Shown here piece after piece: positions 45,866 through 60,340 of a DNA stretch of 64,000 nt. Position 1 is the first letter of the stretch. Each line of letters begins with the position of its first letter. The notes under the pieces are model-generated. The model was given only the letters and a program-made list of their open reading frames with translations, made no database searches and was not told where the DNA came from. The stretch comes from Cherax quadricarinatus (Eukaryota > Arthropoda > Malacostraca > Decapoda > Parastacidae): the NCBI RefSeq assembly GCF_038502225.1, contig NW_027195372.1, forward strand, positions 62,001 to 126,000, written 5' to 3'. A program made the position numbers and the translations under genes.

Positions 45866-46037
45866 ACATTCTTGTACTATTGTACATGAATGTTATACAA
45901 TACTAACATTCACGTACTATTGTCCAAGAATGTTATACAATACTAACATTCACGTACTATTGTACAAGAATGTTATACAATACTAACATTCACGTACTAT
46001 TGTACAAGAATGTTATACAATACTAACATTCATGTAC
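45866..46037 (+). repeat. TGTCCAAG-marked haplotype inside domain E
   Basis: A unit with ATTCTTGTACTATTG ending in CATGAATG (45,871) is followed by a unit with the rare TGTCCAAG (45,921), two ordinary units and a unit starting CATGTACTG (about 46,031). The clean array has the CTTGTACT, CATGAATG, TGTCCAAG order at 49,516-49,575. At 61,110-61,270 it has CATGAATG, TGTCCAAG, two ordinary units and CATGTACT. This is therefore a genuine shared haplotype surviving within noisy sequence. Confidence 0.7.
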
Positions 46038-49000
46038 TGTGTACATGAATGTTGATGCTAATATAACATTCAAGTACTATTGTACCATCAGATGTTTATA
46101 CAATCACTAACATTCGTACTATTGTACAGAATCATTATTACAATACTAACATTCACGTACTATTGCACAAGAATGTTATACAATGATAACATTCACGTAC
46201 TATTGTACATATAGATGTTATACAATACTAAGCATTCACGTACTAGTTATTACAAGAATATTTATACAATACTAACATTCACGTACTAATTGTACAAAGA
46301 ATGTTATACAATACTAACATTCACGTAACTACTTGTACATGAATGTTGATACAATACTAACATTCACGTACTATTATGGCATGAATGTTTATACAATACT
46401 AACATTCACGCACTTTAATTGTACAGGAGAGAATATTATACAACACTAACATTCATGTACTATTGTACAAGATGTTGTTAATACAATACTAACATTCACG
46501 TACTATTATTACCAGGAATGCATACAATACTAACATTCACGTTACTATTGTACATAATGCTTATACAATACTAACATTTTACGTACTATTGTACAAAGAA
46601 TATTATACAATAACTAACATTCACGTACTATTGTATAATGTTATACAATACTAACATTCACGTACTATTGTACAAGAATGTTACCAATACTAAACATTCT
46701 TGTAACTATTGTAACATGAATGTTGCTAATCGTAACATTCGTACTATTGTCAGAATGTTGTTATACAGTATAACATTCACGTACTATTGTACAGAATGTT
46801 GCATACAATACTAACATTCACGTACTTATTGTACAAAGAATATTTATACAATACTAACATTCACGTACTACTGTGCAAAGATGTTATACAATTAACCATT
46901 GACATTCGTACTAATTGTACATGGAATGTTTATACAATAACTGAACATTCATGCTATTGTACATAATTGTTACATAATGCTTAACATTCGTACTAATTGT
47001 ACAAGGGTATTTATATAATCATTAACATTCGTACTATTGTACATGAATGTTATACAATACTAACATTCACGTAATGACAACACAAGAAAATGTTATACAA
47101 AATACTAACATTCACGTACTATTGTACAGAATGTTTATACAATACATAACATTCACGGTACTATTGTACAAGAGTTATACAATAACTATATTCACGTACT
47201 ATTGTACATAATGTTATACAATAACATTCAACATTGCTATTGTACAAAGAATGTTATCTAATTACTAACATTCACGTAACTATTGTTGCATAATGTTGTA
47301 CAATACTAACATTCACGTACTATTGTACAGAATGTTTATACAACCTAACATTCACGTACTATTGCTTTTGATATTCATACAATCTTAACATTCACGTACT
47401 AATTGAACAGAATGTTATAACAATCTTAACATTCGTACTATTGTACCAAGATGATTATTCTAATACTAAACATTCACGTACTATTGTACAAGAATGTTAT
47501 ACAATATATAATTCACGTAACAATTGTGTGCAAAGTGTTATACAATGCTAACATTCATGTACTGTTATTTTAAAAGATTGTTATGCAATAACTAACAGCA
47601 CGTACTGTTAATAAAGAATGTTATAACAATAATTCACGTTACTATTGTACAAGAATGTTATACAATACTAACATTCACGTACGTACTTGTACATGAATGT
47701 TATACAATACTAACAATTCATACTATTGCTTTTAAGGGAATGTTATACAATACTAACATTCACGTTACTATTGTACATAATGTTATACAAATACTAACAT
47801 TCACATACTATTATACAGAATGTTATACAATACTAACATTCACGTACTTATTGGCCTACAATGAACGTTATACAATACTAACATTCACGTACTATTATTG
47901 TACAAGAATGTTATACCAATACTAACATTCACGTACTATTGTACAGAATATTTATACAATATAACATTCACGTACAATTGTTATACAGAAGAATGCTATA
48001 CAATACTAACATTACGTACTACTTGTACAGAATGTTATACAACTGCCTAACATTCACGTACTACTTGTACAATGAAGTGTTATACAATACTAACATTCAC
48101 GTAATATTGTACAGAGAATGTTATCTAAAATACTAACATTCACGTACTATTGTACAGAATGTTATACAACAATACTAACAATTCCACGTTACTATTGTAC
48201 GTAATTGTTATACAATACTAACGTTAGTTATAATGTACAGATATTTATAACAATTACTAATATTCGTACTATTGTAACAGAATGTTATACAATACCTGTA
48301 TTCATACTATTGTACAGAATGTTATACAATACTAACATTCACGTAACTTATTGTACAATGAATGTTATACAATACTAACATTCACGTACTGTAATTGTAC
48401 ACAAGAATGTTATACAATACTAACATTCGTACTAATTTTGCTTTAAGAATGTTATACTAATACTAACATTCACGTACTGATTGTACAGAATGTTATACAA
48501 TACTGAACATTCACGTTATATTGTACATGGAATGTTATACAATACTAACATTCACGTACTATTGTACGCAAAATGTTATACAATTACTAACATTCACGTA
48601 CTAATTGTACAAGAATGATATACAATACTAACATTCACGTACTACTTGTACAAGATGATTATACAAAATACTAACATTCGTACTATTGTACATGAATGTT
48701 ATACAACTAATAACATTCACGTACTATTGTACAAAGAATGTTATACAATAACTGACATTTTCATTCGTTACTATTGTACAATAATGTTTATACAATACTA
48801 ACATTCACGTACTATTGTACAAGAAATGTTACTAATTACTAACATTCACATTACTAATTGTACATGAATGCTTATACAATACTAACATTCATACGTAATC
48901 TTGTACAAGAATGTTATTATATCACTAACATTCGTATACGTGAGATGTTATACAATTACTAACATTCAGGTACTGTTGTACCAAAGATGTTATGCAATAA

Positions 49001-50068
49001 CTATTGATTCATTACTTGTGTACATAATGTTTATACAATACTAACATTCACGTACTGTTGTACAAAATTGTTATAAGTAATCTAACATTCATACTTTTCA
49101 TTAATTACACTAACATTCACGTACTATTGTACAAGAATGTTATACAATACTAACATTCACGTACTATTGTACAAGAATGTTATACAATACTAATATTCAC
49201 GTACTATTGTACATAATGTTATACAATACTAACATTCACGTACTATTGTACAAGAATGTTATACAATACTAACATTCACGTAATATTGTACATGAATGTT
49301 ATACAATACTAACATTCACGTACTATTGTACAAGAATGTTATACAATACTAACATTCACGTACTATTGTACAAGAATGTTATACAATACTAACATTCACG
49401 TACTATTGTACAAGAATGTTATACAATACTAACATTCACGTACTATTGTACATAATGTTATACAATACTAACGTTCACGTACTATTGTACAAGAATGTTA
49501 TACAATACTAACATTCTTGTACTATTGTACATGAATGTTATACAATACTAACATTCACGTACTATTGTCCAAGAATGTTATACAATACTAACATTCACGT
49601 ACTATTGTACAAGAATGTTATACAATACTAACATTCACGTACTATTGTACAAGAATGTTATACAATACTAACATTCACGTACTATTGTACATAATGTTAT
49701 ACAATACTAACATTCACGTACTATTGTACATAATGTTATACAATACTAACATTCACGTACTATTGTACAAGAATGTTATACAATACTAACATTCACGTAC
49801 TATTGTACAAGAATGTTATACAATACTAACATTCACGTACTATTGTACAAGAATGTTATACAATACTAACATTCACGTACTATTGTACAAGAATGTTATA
49901 CAATACTAACATTCACGTACTATTGTACAAGAATGTTATACAATACTAACATTCACGTACTATTGTACAAGAATGTTATACAATACTAACATTCACGTTC
50001 TATTGTACATAATGTTATACAATACTAACATTCACGTACTATTGTACAAGAATGTTATACAATACTAA

Positions 50069-50188
50069 CATTCACGTACAATTGTACAAGAATGTTATAC
50101 AATACTAACATTCACGTACTACTGTACAAGAATGTTATACAATACTAACATTCACGTACTATTGTACATGAATGTTATACAATACTAA
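50069..50188 (+). repeat. Three-monomer marker haplotype, copy 4 (homogeneous array)
   Basis: GTACAATTG, GTACTACTG and CATGAATG units follow one another at 40-bp steps, preceded by a GTTCTATTG-CATAATG unit near 49,995 and one ordinary unit. A CATAATG unit comes directly after. The middle unit has the ordinary CAAGAATG rather than AATAATG. Confidence 0.85.
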
Positions 50189-51007
50189 CATTCACGTACT
50201 ATTGTACATAATGTTATACAATACTAACATTCACGTACTATTGTACAAGAATGTTATACAATACTAACATTCACGTACTATTGTACATAATGTTATACAA
50301 TACTAACATTCACGTACTATTGTACAAGAATGTTATACAATACTAACATTCACGTACTATTGTACAAGAATGTTATACAATACTAACATTCACGTACTAT
50401 TGTACAAGAATGTTATACAATACTAACATTCACGTACTATTGTACAAGAATGTTATACAATACTAACATTCACGTACTATTGTACAAGAATGTTATACAA
50501 TACTAACATTCACGTACTATTGTACAAGAATGTTATACAATACTAACATTCACGTACTATTGTACAAGAATGTTATACAATACTAACATTCACGTACTAT
50601 TGTACAAGAATGTTATACAATACTAACATTCACGTACTATTGTACATAATGTTATACAATACTAACATTCACGTACTATTGTACAAGAATGTTATACAAT
50701 ACTAACATTCACGTACTATTGTACAAGAATGTTATACAATACTAACATTCACGTACTATTGTACAAGAATGTTATACAATACTAACATTCACGTACTATT
50801 GTACAAGAATGTTATACAATACTAACATTCACGTTCTATTGTACATAATGTTATACAATACTAACATTCACGTACTATTGTACAAGAATGTTATACAATA
50901 CTAACATTCACGTACTATTGTACATAATGTTATACAATACTAACATTCACGTACAATTGTACAAGAATGCTATACAATACTAACATTCACGTACTATTGT
51001 ACATGAA

Positions 51008-51075
51008 TGTTATACAATACTCACGTACATTGTCAAGAATGTTATACAATACTAACATTCACGTACTATTGTAAG
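51008..51075 (+). repeat. Truncated monomers in the homogeneous array
   Basis: One unit loses the TAACAT portion, so that ATACAATAC is followed by TCACGTACATTGTCAAG. The next has GTAAGAATG lacking CAA. Normal units resume immediately. These are short internal deletions, of interest as length markers in an otherwise regular stretch. Confidence 0.8.
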
Positions 51076-51698
51076 AATGTTATACAATACTAACATTCAC
51101 GTACTATTGTACAAGAATGTTATACAATACTAACATTCACGTACTATTGTACAAGAATGTTATACAATACTAACATTCACGTACTATTGTACAAGAATGT
51201 TATACAATACTAACATTCACGTACTATTGTACATAATGTTATACAATACTAACATTCACGTACTATTGTACAAGAATGTTATACAATACTAACATTCACG
51301 TACTATTGTACAAGAATGTTATACAATACTAACATTCACGTACTATTGTACAAGAATGTTATACAATACTAACATTCACGTACTATTGTACAAGAATGTT
51401 ATACAATACTAACATTCACGTACTATTGTACAAGAATGTTATACAATACTAACATTCACGTACTATTGTACAAGAATGTTATACAATACTAACATTCACG
51501 TACTATTGTACAAGAATGTTATACAATACTAACATTCACGTACTATTGTACAAGAATGTTATACAATACTAACATTCACGTACTATTGTACAAGAATGTT
51601 ATACAATACTAACATTCACGTACTATTGTACATAATGTTATACAATACTAACATTCACGTACTATTGTACAAGAATGTTATACAATACTAACATTCAC

Positions 51699-51718
51699 GT
51701 ACTATTGTACAATAGTAC
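51699..51718. repeat. Perfect 20-bp palindrome at a disrupted monomer
   Basis: The 12-bp dyad GTACTATTGTAC runs straight into AATAGTAC, so the 20 bases read the same on both strands. It is followed by TATATGTTCAAG before the array resumes at GAATGTTATAC. The dyad has in effect been extended by part of its own reverse complement, as expected from a local fold-back or template-switch event. I noticed no other occurrence. Confidence 0.85.
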
Positions 51719-52153
51719 TATATGTTCAAGAATGTTATACAATACTAACATTCACGTACTATTGTACATAATGTTATACAATACTAACATTCACGTAATA
51801 TTGTACAAGAATGTTATACAATACTAACATTCACGTACTATTGTACATGAATGTTATACAATACTAACATTCACGTACTATTGTACAAGAATGTTATACA
51901 ATACTAACATTCACGTACTATTGTACAAGAATGTTATACAATACTAACATTCACGTACTATTGTACAAGAATGTTATACAATACTAACATTCACGTACTA
52001 TTGTACAAGAATGTTATACAATACTAACATTCACGTACTATTGTACAAGAATGTTATACAATACTAACATTCACGTACTATTGTACAAGAATGTTATACA
52101 ATACTAACATTCACGTACTATTGTACAAGAATGTTATACAATACTAACATTCA

Positions 52154-52345
52154 CGTACTATTGTACATAATGTTATACAATACTAACATTCACGTACTAT
52201 TGTACAAGAATGTTATACAATACTAACATTCACGTACTATTGTACATAATGTTATACAATACTAACATTCACGTACTATTGTACAAGAATGTTATACAAT
52301 ACTAACATTCACGTACTATTGTACATGAATGTTATACAATACTAA
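52154..52345 (+). repeat. Ordered variant block (39-40-39-40-CATG), copy 1
   Basis: Successive units are CATAATG (C at 52,166), CAAGAATG, CATAATG (52,245), CAAGAATG and CATGAATG (52,324). The spacings of 79 and 79 bases recur exactly at 52,799, 54,789 and 63,150. The block is therefore a recurrent sub-array in the homogeneous domain. Confidence 0.85.
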
Positions 52346-52740
52346 CATTCACGTACTATTGTACAAGAATGTTATACAATACTAACATTCACGTACTATT
52401 GTACAAGAATGTTATACAATACTAACATTCACGTACTATTGTACAAGAATGTTATACAATACTAACATTCACGTACTATTGTACAAGAATGTTATACAAT
52501 ACTAACATTCACGTACTATTGTACAAGAATGTTATACAATACTAACATTCACGTACTATTGTACAAGAATGTTATACAATACTAACATTCACGTACTATT
52601 GTACAAGAATGTTATACAATACTAACATTCACGTACTATTGTACAAGAATGTTATACAATACTAACATTCACGTACTATTGTACAAGAATGTTATACAAT
52701 ACTAACATTCACGTACTATTGTACAAGAATGTTATACAAT

Positions 52741-52760
52741 ACTAACATTGTTATTGTACA
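52741..52760 (+). repeat. Internal deletion in one monomer
   Basis: AACATTCACGTACTATTG is reduced to AACATTGTTATTG, removing the CACGTAC part of one unit. Adjacent units are normal. Confidence 0.75.
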
Positions 52761-52786
52761 AGAATGTTATACAATACTAACATTCA

Positions 52787-52978
52787 CGTACTATTGTACA
52801 TAATGTTATACAATACTAACATTCACGTACTATTGTACAAGAATGTTATACAATACTAACATTCACGTACTATTGTACATAATGTTATACAATACTAACA
52901 TTCACGTACTATTGTACAAGAATGTTATACAATACTAACATTCACGTACTATTGTACATGAATGTTATACAATACTAA
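52787..52978 (+). repeat. Ordered variant block (39-40-39-40-CATG), copy 2
   Basis: CATAATG at 52,799, CATAATG at 52,878 and CATGAATG at 52,957, with CAAGAATG units between. It lies exactly 633 bases after copy 1, which gives one measurable step of higher-order amplification. Confidence 0.85.
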
Positions 52979-53340
52979 CATTCACGTACTATTGTACAAG
53001 AATGTTATACAATACTAACATTCACGTACTATTGTACAAGAATGTTATACAATACTAACATTCACGTACTATTGTACAAGAATGTTATACAATACTAACA
53101 TTCACGTACTATTGTACAAGAATGTTATACAATACTAACATTCACGTACTATTGTACAAGAATGTTATACAATACTAACATTCACGTACTATTGTACATA
53201 ATGTTATACAATACTAACATTCACGTACTATTGTACAAGAATGTTATACAATACTAACATTCACGTACTATTGTACAAGAATGTTATACAATACTAACAT
53301 TCACGTACTATTGTACAAGAATGTTATACAATACTAACAT

Positions 53341-53396
53341 TCACGTAATTGTACAGAATGTTATACAAATACTACGTACATTCATAATGTTATACA
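53341..53396 (+). repeat. Rearranged monomers
   Basis: CACGTAATTGTACAGAATG (a shortened dyad) is followed by ATACAAATACTACGTACATTCATAATG, in which the TAACATTCAC portion is replaced and the next dyad is almost absent. About one and a half units are affected, then the regular array resumes. Confidence 0.75.
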
Positions 53397-53728
53397 ATAC
53401 TAACATTCACGTACTATTGTACAAGAATGTTATACAATACTAACATTCACGTACTATTGTACATAATGTTATACAATACTAACATTCACGTACTATTGTA
53501 CAAGAATGTTATACAATACTAACATTCACGTACTATTGTACAAGAATGTTATACAATACTAACATTCACGTACTATTGTACAAGAATGTTATACAATACT
53601 AACATTCACGTACTATTGTACAAGAATGTTATACAATACTAACATTCACGTACTATTGTACAAGAATGTTATACAATACTAACATTCACGTACTATTGTA
53701 CAGAATGTTATACAATACTAACATTCAC

Positions 53729-53751
53729 GTACTATTGTACATTGTACAAGA
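53729..53751 (+). repeat. Partial duplication of the 12-bp dyad
   Basis: GTACTATTGTAC is followed by a second ATTGTAC before AAGAATG, a 7-base duplication of the dyad's right side. It is a simple slippage-type change, and together with nearby 39-bp units it shifts the reading frame. Confidence 0.8.
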
Positions 53752-54776
53752 ATGTTATACAATACTAACATTCACGTACTATTGTACAAGAATGTTATAC
53801 AATACTAACATTCACGTACTATTGTACAAGAATGTTATACAATACTAACATTCACGTACTATTGTACAAGAATGTTATACAATACTAACATTCACGTACA
53901 ATTGTACAAGAATGTTATACAATACTAACATTCATGTACTATTGTACAAGAATGTTATACAATACTAACATTCACGTACTATTGTACAAGAATGTTATAC
54001 AATACTAACATTCACGTACTATTGTACATAATGTTATACAATACTAACATTCACGTACTATTGTACAAGAATGTTATACAATACTAACATTCACGTACTA
54101 TTGTACATAATGTTATACAATACTAACATTCACGTACTATTGTACAAGAATGTTATACAATACTAACATTCACGTACTATTGTACAAGAATGTTATACAA
54201 TACTAACATTCACGTACTATTGTACAAGAATGTTATACAATACTAACATTCACGTACTATTGTACAAGAATGTTATACAATACTAACATTCACGTACTAT
54301 TGTACAAGAATGTTATACAATACTAACATTCACGTACTATTGTACAAGAATGTTATACAATACTAACATTCACGTACTATTGTACAAGAATGTTATACAA
54401 TACTAACATTCACGTACTATTGTACAAGAATGTTATACAATACTAACATTCACGTACTATTGTACAAGAATGTTATACAATACTAACATTCACGTACTAT
54501 TGTACAAGAATGTTATACAATACTAACATTCACGTACTATTGTACAAGAATGTTATACAATACTAACATTCACGTACTATTGTACAAGAATGTTATACAA
54601 TACTAACATTCACGTACTATTGTACAAGAATGTTATACAATACTAACATTCACGTACTATTGTACATACAAGAATGTTATACAATACTAACATTCACGTA
54701 CTATTGTACAAGAATGTTATACAATACTAACATTCACGTACTATTGTACAAGAATGTTATACAATACTAACATTCA

Positions 54777-54968
54777 CGTACTATTGTACATAATGTTATA
54801 CAATACTAACATTCACGTACTATTGTACAAGAATGTTATACAATACTAACATTCACGTACTATTGTACATAATGTTATACAATACTAACATTCACGTACT
54901 ATTGTACAAGAATGTTATACAATACTAACATTCACGTACTATTGTACATGAATGTTATACAATACTAA
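54777..54968 (+). repeat. Ordered variant block (39-40-39-40-CATG), copy 3
   Basis: CATAATG at 54,789 and 54,868 and CATGAATG at 54,947, followed directly by another CATAATG unit at 54,987. The internal 79-base spacings match the other copies. The extra CATAATG unit after it distinguishes this copy. Confidence 0.85.
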
Positions 54969-55240
54969 CATTCACGTACTATTGTACATAATGTTATACA
55001 ATACTAACATTCACGTACTATTGTACAAGAATGTTATACAATACTAACATTCACGTACTATTGTACAAGAATGTTATACAATACTAACATTCACGTACTA
55101 TTGTACAAGAATGTTATACAATACTAACATTCACGTACTATTGTACATAATGTTATACAATACTAACATTCACGTACTATTGTACAAGAATGTTATACAA
55201 TACTAACATTCACGTACTATTGTACAGAATGTTATACAAT

Positions 55241-55263
55241 ACTAACATGCACGGACTAGTGGA
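55241..55263 (+). repeat. Monomer with four clustered T-to-G changes
   Basis: Relative to consensus, positions 55,249, 55,254, 55,259 and 55,262 are G instead of T, giving ATGCACGGACTAGTGGAC. No other base of this stretch is altered and both neighbouring units are normal. All four changes are of the same type within 14 bases, which is odd for independent mutation. The upstream unit boundary is a CAGAATG (39-bp) form. Confidence 0.85.
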
Positions 55264-56135
55264 CAAGAATGTTATACAATACTAACATTCACGTACTATT
55301 GTACAAGAATGTTATACAATACTAACATTCACGTACTATTGTACAAGAATGTTATACAATACTAACATTCACGTACTATTGTACAAGAATGTTATACAAT
55401 ACTAACATTCACGTACTATTGTACAAGAATGTTATACAATACTAACATTCACGTACTATTGTACAAGAATGTTATACAATACTAACATTCACGTACTATT
55501 GTACAAGAATGTTATACAATACTAACATTCACGTACTATTGTACAAGAATGTTATACAATACTAACATTCACGTACTATTGTACATAATGTTATACAATA
55601 CTAACATTCACGTACTATTGTACAAGAATGTTATACAATACTAACATTCACGTACTATTGTACAAGAATGTTATACAATACTAACATTCACGTACTATTG
55701 TACAAGAATGTTATACAATACTAACATTCACGTACTATTGTACAAGAATGTTATACAATACTAACATTCACGTACTATTGTACAAGAATGTTATACAATA
55801 CTAACATTCACGTACAATTGTACAAGAATGTTATACAATACTAACATTCACGTACTATTTTACAAGAATGTTATACAATACTAACATTCACGTACTATTG
55901 TACAAGAATGTTATACAATACTAACATTCACGTACTATTGTACAAGAATGTTATACAATACTAACATTCACGTACTATTGTACAAGAATGTTATACAATA
56001 CTAACATTCACGTACTATTGTACAAGAATGTTATACAATACTAACATTCACGTACTATTGTACAAGAATGTTATACAATACTAACATTCACGTACTATTG
56101 TACAAGAATGTTATACAATACTAACATTCACGTAC

Positions 56136-56180
56136 TATTGTTATACAATACTAACATTCACGTACTATTAATGTTATACA
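56136..56180 (+). repeat. Truncated monomers in the homogeneous array
   Basis: GTACTATTG joins directly to TTATACAATAC, missing TACAAGAATG, and the next unit has GTACTATTAATGTTATAC, missing GTACAAG. These are two adjacent deletions of 8-10 bases that hit the same part of the unit. Confidence 0.8.
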
Positions 56181-56274
56181 ATACTAACATTCACGTACTA
56201 TTGTACAAGAATGTTATACAATACTAACATTCACGTACTATTGTACAAGAATGTTATACAATACTAACATTCAC

Positions 56275-56298
56275 GTACTATTGTATTGTACAAGAATG
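56275..56298 (+). repeat. Five-base slippage in the 12-bp dyad
   Basis: The dyad reads GTACTATTGTATTGTAC, containing an extra ATTGT-type repeat. Flanking units are normal. Confidence 0.8.
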
Positions 56299-59200
56299 TT
56301 ATACAATACTAACATTCACGTACTATTGTACAAGAATGTTATACAATACTAACATTCACGTACTATTGTACAAGAATGTTATACAATACTAACATTCACG
56401 TACTATTGTACAAGAATGTTATACAATACTAACATTCACGTACTATTGTACAAGAATGTTATACAATACTAACATTCACGTACTATTGTACAAGAATGTT
56501 ATACAATACTAACATTCACGTACTATTGTACAAGAATGTTATACAATACTAACATTCACGTACTATTGTACAAGAATGTTATACAATACTAACATTCACG
56601 TACTATTGTACAAGAATGTTATACAATACTAACATTCACGTACTATTGTACATAATGTTATACAATACTAACATTCACGTACTATTGTACAAGAATGTTA
56701 TACAATACTAACATTCACGTACTATTGTACAAGAATGTTATACAATACTAACATTCACGTACTATTGTACAAGAATGTTATACAATACTAACATTCACGT
56801 ACTATTGTACATAATGTTATACAATACTAACATTCACGTACTATTGTACAAGAATGTTATACAATACTAACATTCACGTACTATTGTACAAGAATGTTAT
56901 ACAATACTAACATTCACGTACTATTGTACAAGAATGTTATACAATACTAACATTCACGTACTATTGTACAAGAATGTTATACAATACTAACATTCACGTA
57001 CTATTGTACAAGAATGTTATACAATACTAACATTCACGTACTATTGTACAAGAATGTTATACAATACTAACATTCACGTACTATTGTACAAGAATGTTAT
57101 ACAATACTAACATTCACGTACTATTGTACAAGAATGTTATACAATACTAACATTCACGTACTATTGTACAAGAATGTTATACAATACTAACATTCACGTA
57201 CTATTGTACAAGAATGTTATACAATACTAACATTCACGTACTATTGTACAAGAATGTTATACAATACTAACATTCACGTACTATTGTACAAGAATGTTAT
57301 ACAATACTAACATTCACGTACTATTGTACAAGAATGTTATACAATACTAACATTCACGTACTATTGTACAAGAATGTTATACAATACTAACATTCACGTA
57401 CTATTGTACAAGAATGTTATACAATACTAACATTCACGTACTATTGTACAAGAATGTTATACAATACTAACATTCACGTACTATTGTACAAGAATGTTAT
57501 ACAATACTAACATTCACGTACTATTGTACAAGAATGTTATACAATACTAACATTCACGTACAATTGTACAAGAATGTTATACAATACTAACATTCACGTA
57601 CTATTGTACAAGAATGTTATACAATACTAACATTCACGTACTATTGTACAAGAATGTTATACAATACTAACATTCACGTACTATTGTACATAATGTTATA
57701 CAATACTAACATTCACGTACTATTGTACAAGAATGTTATACAATACTAACATTCACGTACTATTGTACAAGAATGTTATACAATACTAACATTCACGTAC
57801 TATTGTACAAGAATGTTATACAATACTAACATTCACGTACTATTGTACAGAATGTTATACAATACTAACATTCACGTACTATTGTACAAGAATGTTATAC
57901 AATACTAACATTCACGTACTATTGTACAAGAATGTTATACAATACTAACATTCACGTACTATTGTACAAGAATGTTATACAATACTAACATTCACGTACT
58001 ATTGTACATAATGTTATACAATACTAACATTCACGTACTATTGTACAAGAATGTTATACAATACTAACATTCACGTACTATTGTACAAGAATGTTATACA
58101 ATACTAACATTCACGTACTATTGTACAAGAATGTTATACAATACTAACATTCACGTACTATTGTACAAGAATGTTATACAATACTAACATTCACGTACTA
58201 TTGTACAAGAATGTTATACAATACTAACATTCACGTACTATTGTACAAGAATGTTATACAATACTAACATTCACGTACTATTGTACAAGAATGTTATACA
58301 ATACTAACATTCACGTACTATTGTACAAGAATGTTATACAATACTAACATTCACGTACTATTGTACAAGAATGTTATACAATACTAACATTCACGTACTA
58401 TTGTACAAGAATGTTATACAATACTAACATTCACGTACTATTGTACAAGAATGTTATACAATACTAACATTCACGTACTATTGTACAAGAATGTTATACA
58501 ATACTAACATTCACGTACTATTGTACAAGAATGTTATACAATACTAACATTCACGTACTATTGTACAAGAATGTTATACAATACTAACATTCACGTACTA
58601 TTGTACAAGAATGTTATACAATACTAACATTCACGTACTATTGTACAAGAATGTTATACAATACTAACATTCACGTACTATTGTACATAATGTTATACAA
58701 TACTAACATTCACGTACTATTGTACATAATGTTATACAATACTAACATTCACGTACTATTGTACAAGAATGTTATACAATACTAACATTCACGTACTATT
58801 GTACATAATGTTATACAATACTAACATTCACGTACTATTGTACAAGAATGTTATACAATACTAACATTCACGTACTATTGTACAAGAATGTTATACAATA
58901 CTAACATTCACGTACTATTGTACAAGAATGTTATACAATACTAACATTCACGTACTATTGTACAAGAATGTTATACAATACTAACATTCACGTACTATTG
59001 TACAAGAATGTTATACAATACTAACATTCACGTACTATTGTACAAGAATGTTATACAATACTAACATTCACGTACTATTGTACAAGAATGTTATACAATA
59101 CTAACATTCACGTACTATTGTACAAGAATGTTATACAATACTAACATTCACGTACTATTGTACAAGAATGTTATACAATACTAACATTCACGTACTATTG

Positions 59201-60340
59201 TACAAGAATGTTATACAATACTAACATTCACGTACTATTGTACAAGAATGTTATACAATACTAACATTCACGTACTATTGTACAAGAATGTTATACAATA
59301 CTAACATTCACGTACTATTGTACAAGAATGTTATACAATACTAACATTCACGTACTATTGTACAAGAATGTTATACAATACTAACATTCACGTACTATTG
59401 TACAAGAATGTTATACAATACTAACATTCACGTACTATTGTACAAGAATGTTATACAATACTAACATTCACGTACTATTGTACAAGAATGTTATACAATA
59501 CTAACATTCACGTACTATTGTACAAGAATGTTATACAATACTAACATTCACGTACTATTGTACAAGAATGTTATACAATACTAACATTCACGTACTATTG
59601 TACAAGAATGTTATACAATACTAACATTCACGTACTATTGTACAAGAATGTTATACAATACTAACATTCACGTACTATTGTACAAGAATGTTATACAATA
59701 CTAACATTCACGTACTATTGTACAAGAATGTTATACAATACTAACATTCACGTACTATTGTACAAGAATGTTATACAATACTAACATTCACGTACTATTG
59801 TACATAATGTTATACAATACTAACATTCACGTACTATTGTACAAGAATGTTATACAATACTAACATTCACGTACTATTGTACAAGAATGTTATACAATAC
59901 TAACATTCACGTACTATTGTACAAGAATGTTATACAATACTAACATTCACGTACTATTGTACAAGAATGTTATACAATACTAACATTCACGTACTATTGT
60001 ACAAGAATGTTATACAATACTAACATTCACGTACTATTGTACAAGAATGTTATACAATACTAACATTCACGTACTATTGTACAAGAATGTTATACAATAC
60101 TAACATTCACGTACTATTGTACAAGAATGTTATACAATACTAACATTCACGTACTATTGTACAAGAATGTTATACAATACTAACATTCACGTACTATTGT
60201 ACAAGAATGTTATACAATACTAACATTCACGTACTATTGTACAAGAATGTTATACAATACTAACATTCACGTACTATTGTACAAGAATGTTATACAATAC
60301 TAACATTCACGTACTATTGTACAAGAATGTTATACAATAC

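Larger units (their letters stand above)
42226..49110 (+). repeat. Degenerate satellite domain E, indel-rich
   Basis: The style resembles domain A: AACAATTC, TATTTATAC, CTTTATTCACG, extra T or A next to GTAC, and occasional GCC insertions. Near-perfect runs occur at 42,490-42,560, 43,055-43,180 and 45,880-46,030. No non-satellite segment longer than a monomer was seen and no gene. The domain ends abruptly at 49,110 after TTTTCATTAATTACAC, where the homogeneous array starts. Confidence 0.75.

Noticed and set aside
53666..53848. A 60-codon open frame inside the homogeneous array
   Set aside because: It is created by a 39-bp unit at 53,701 and a 7-base duplication near 53,740 that shift the frame past the regular stop. 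It is not conserved in neighbouring units.
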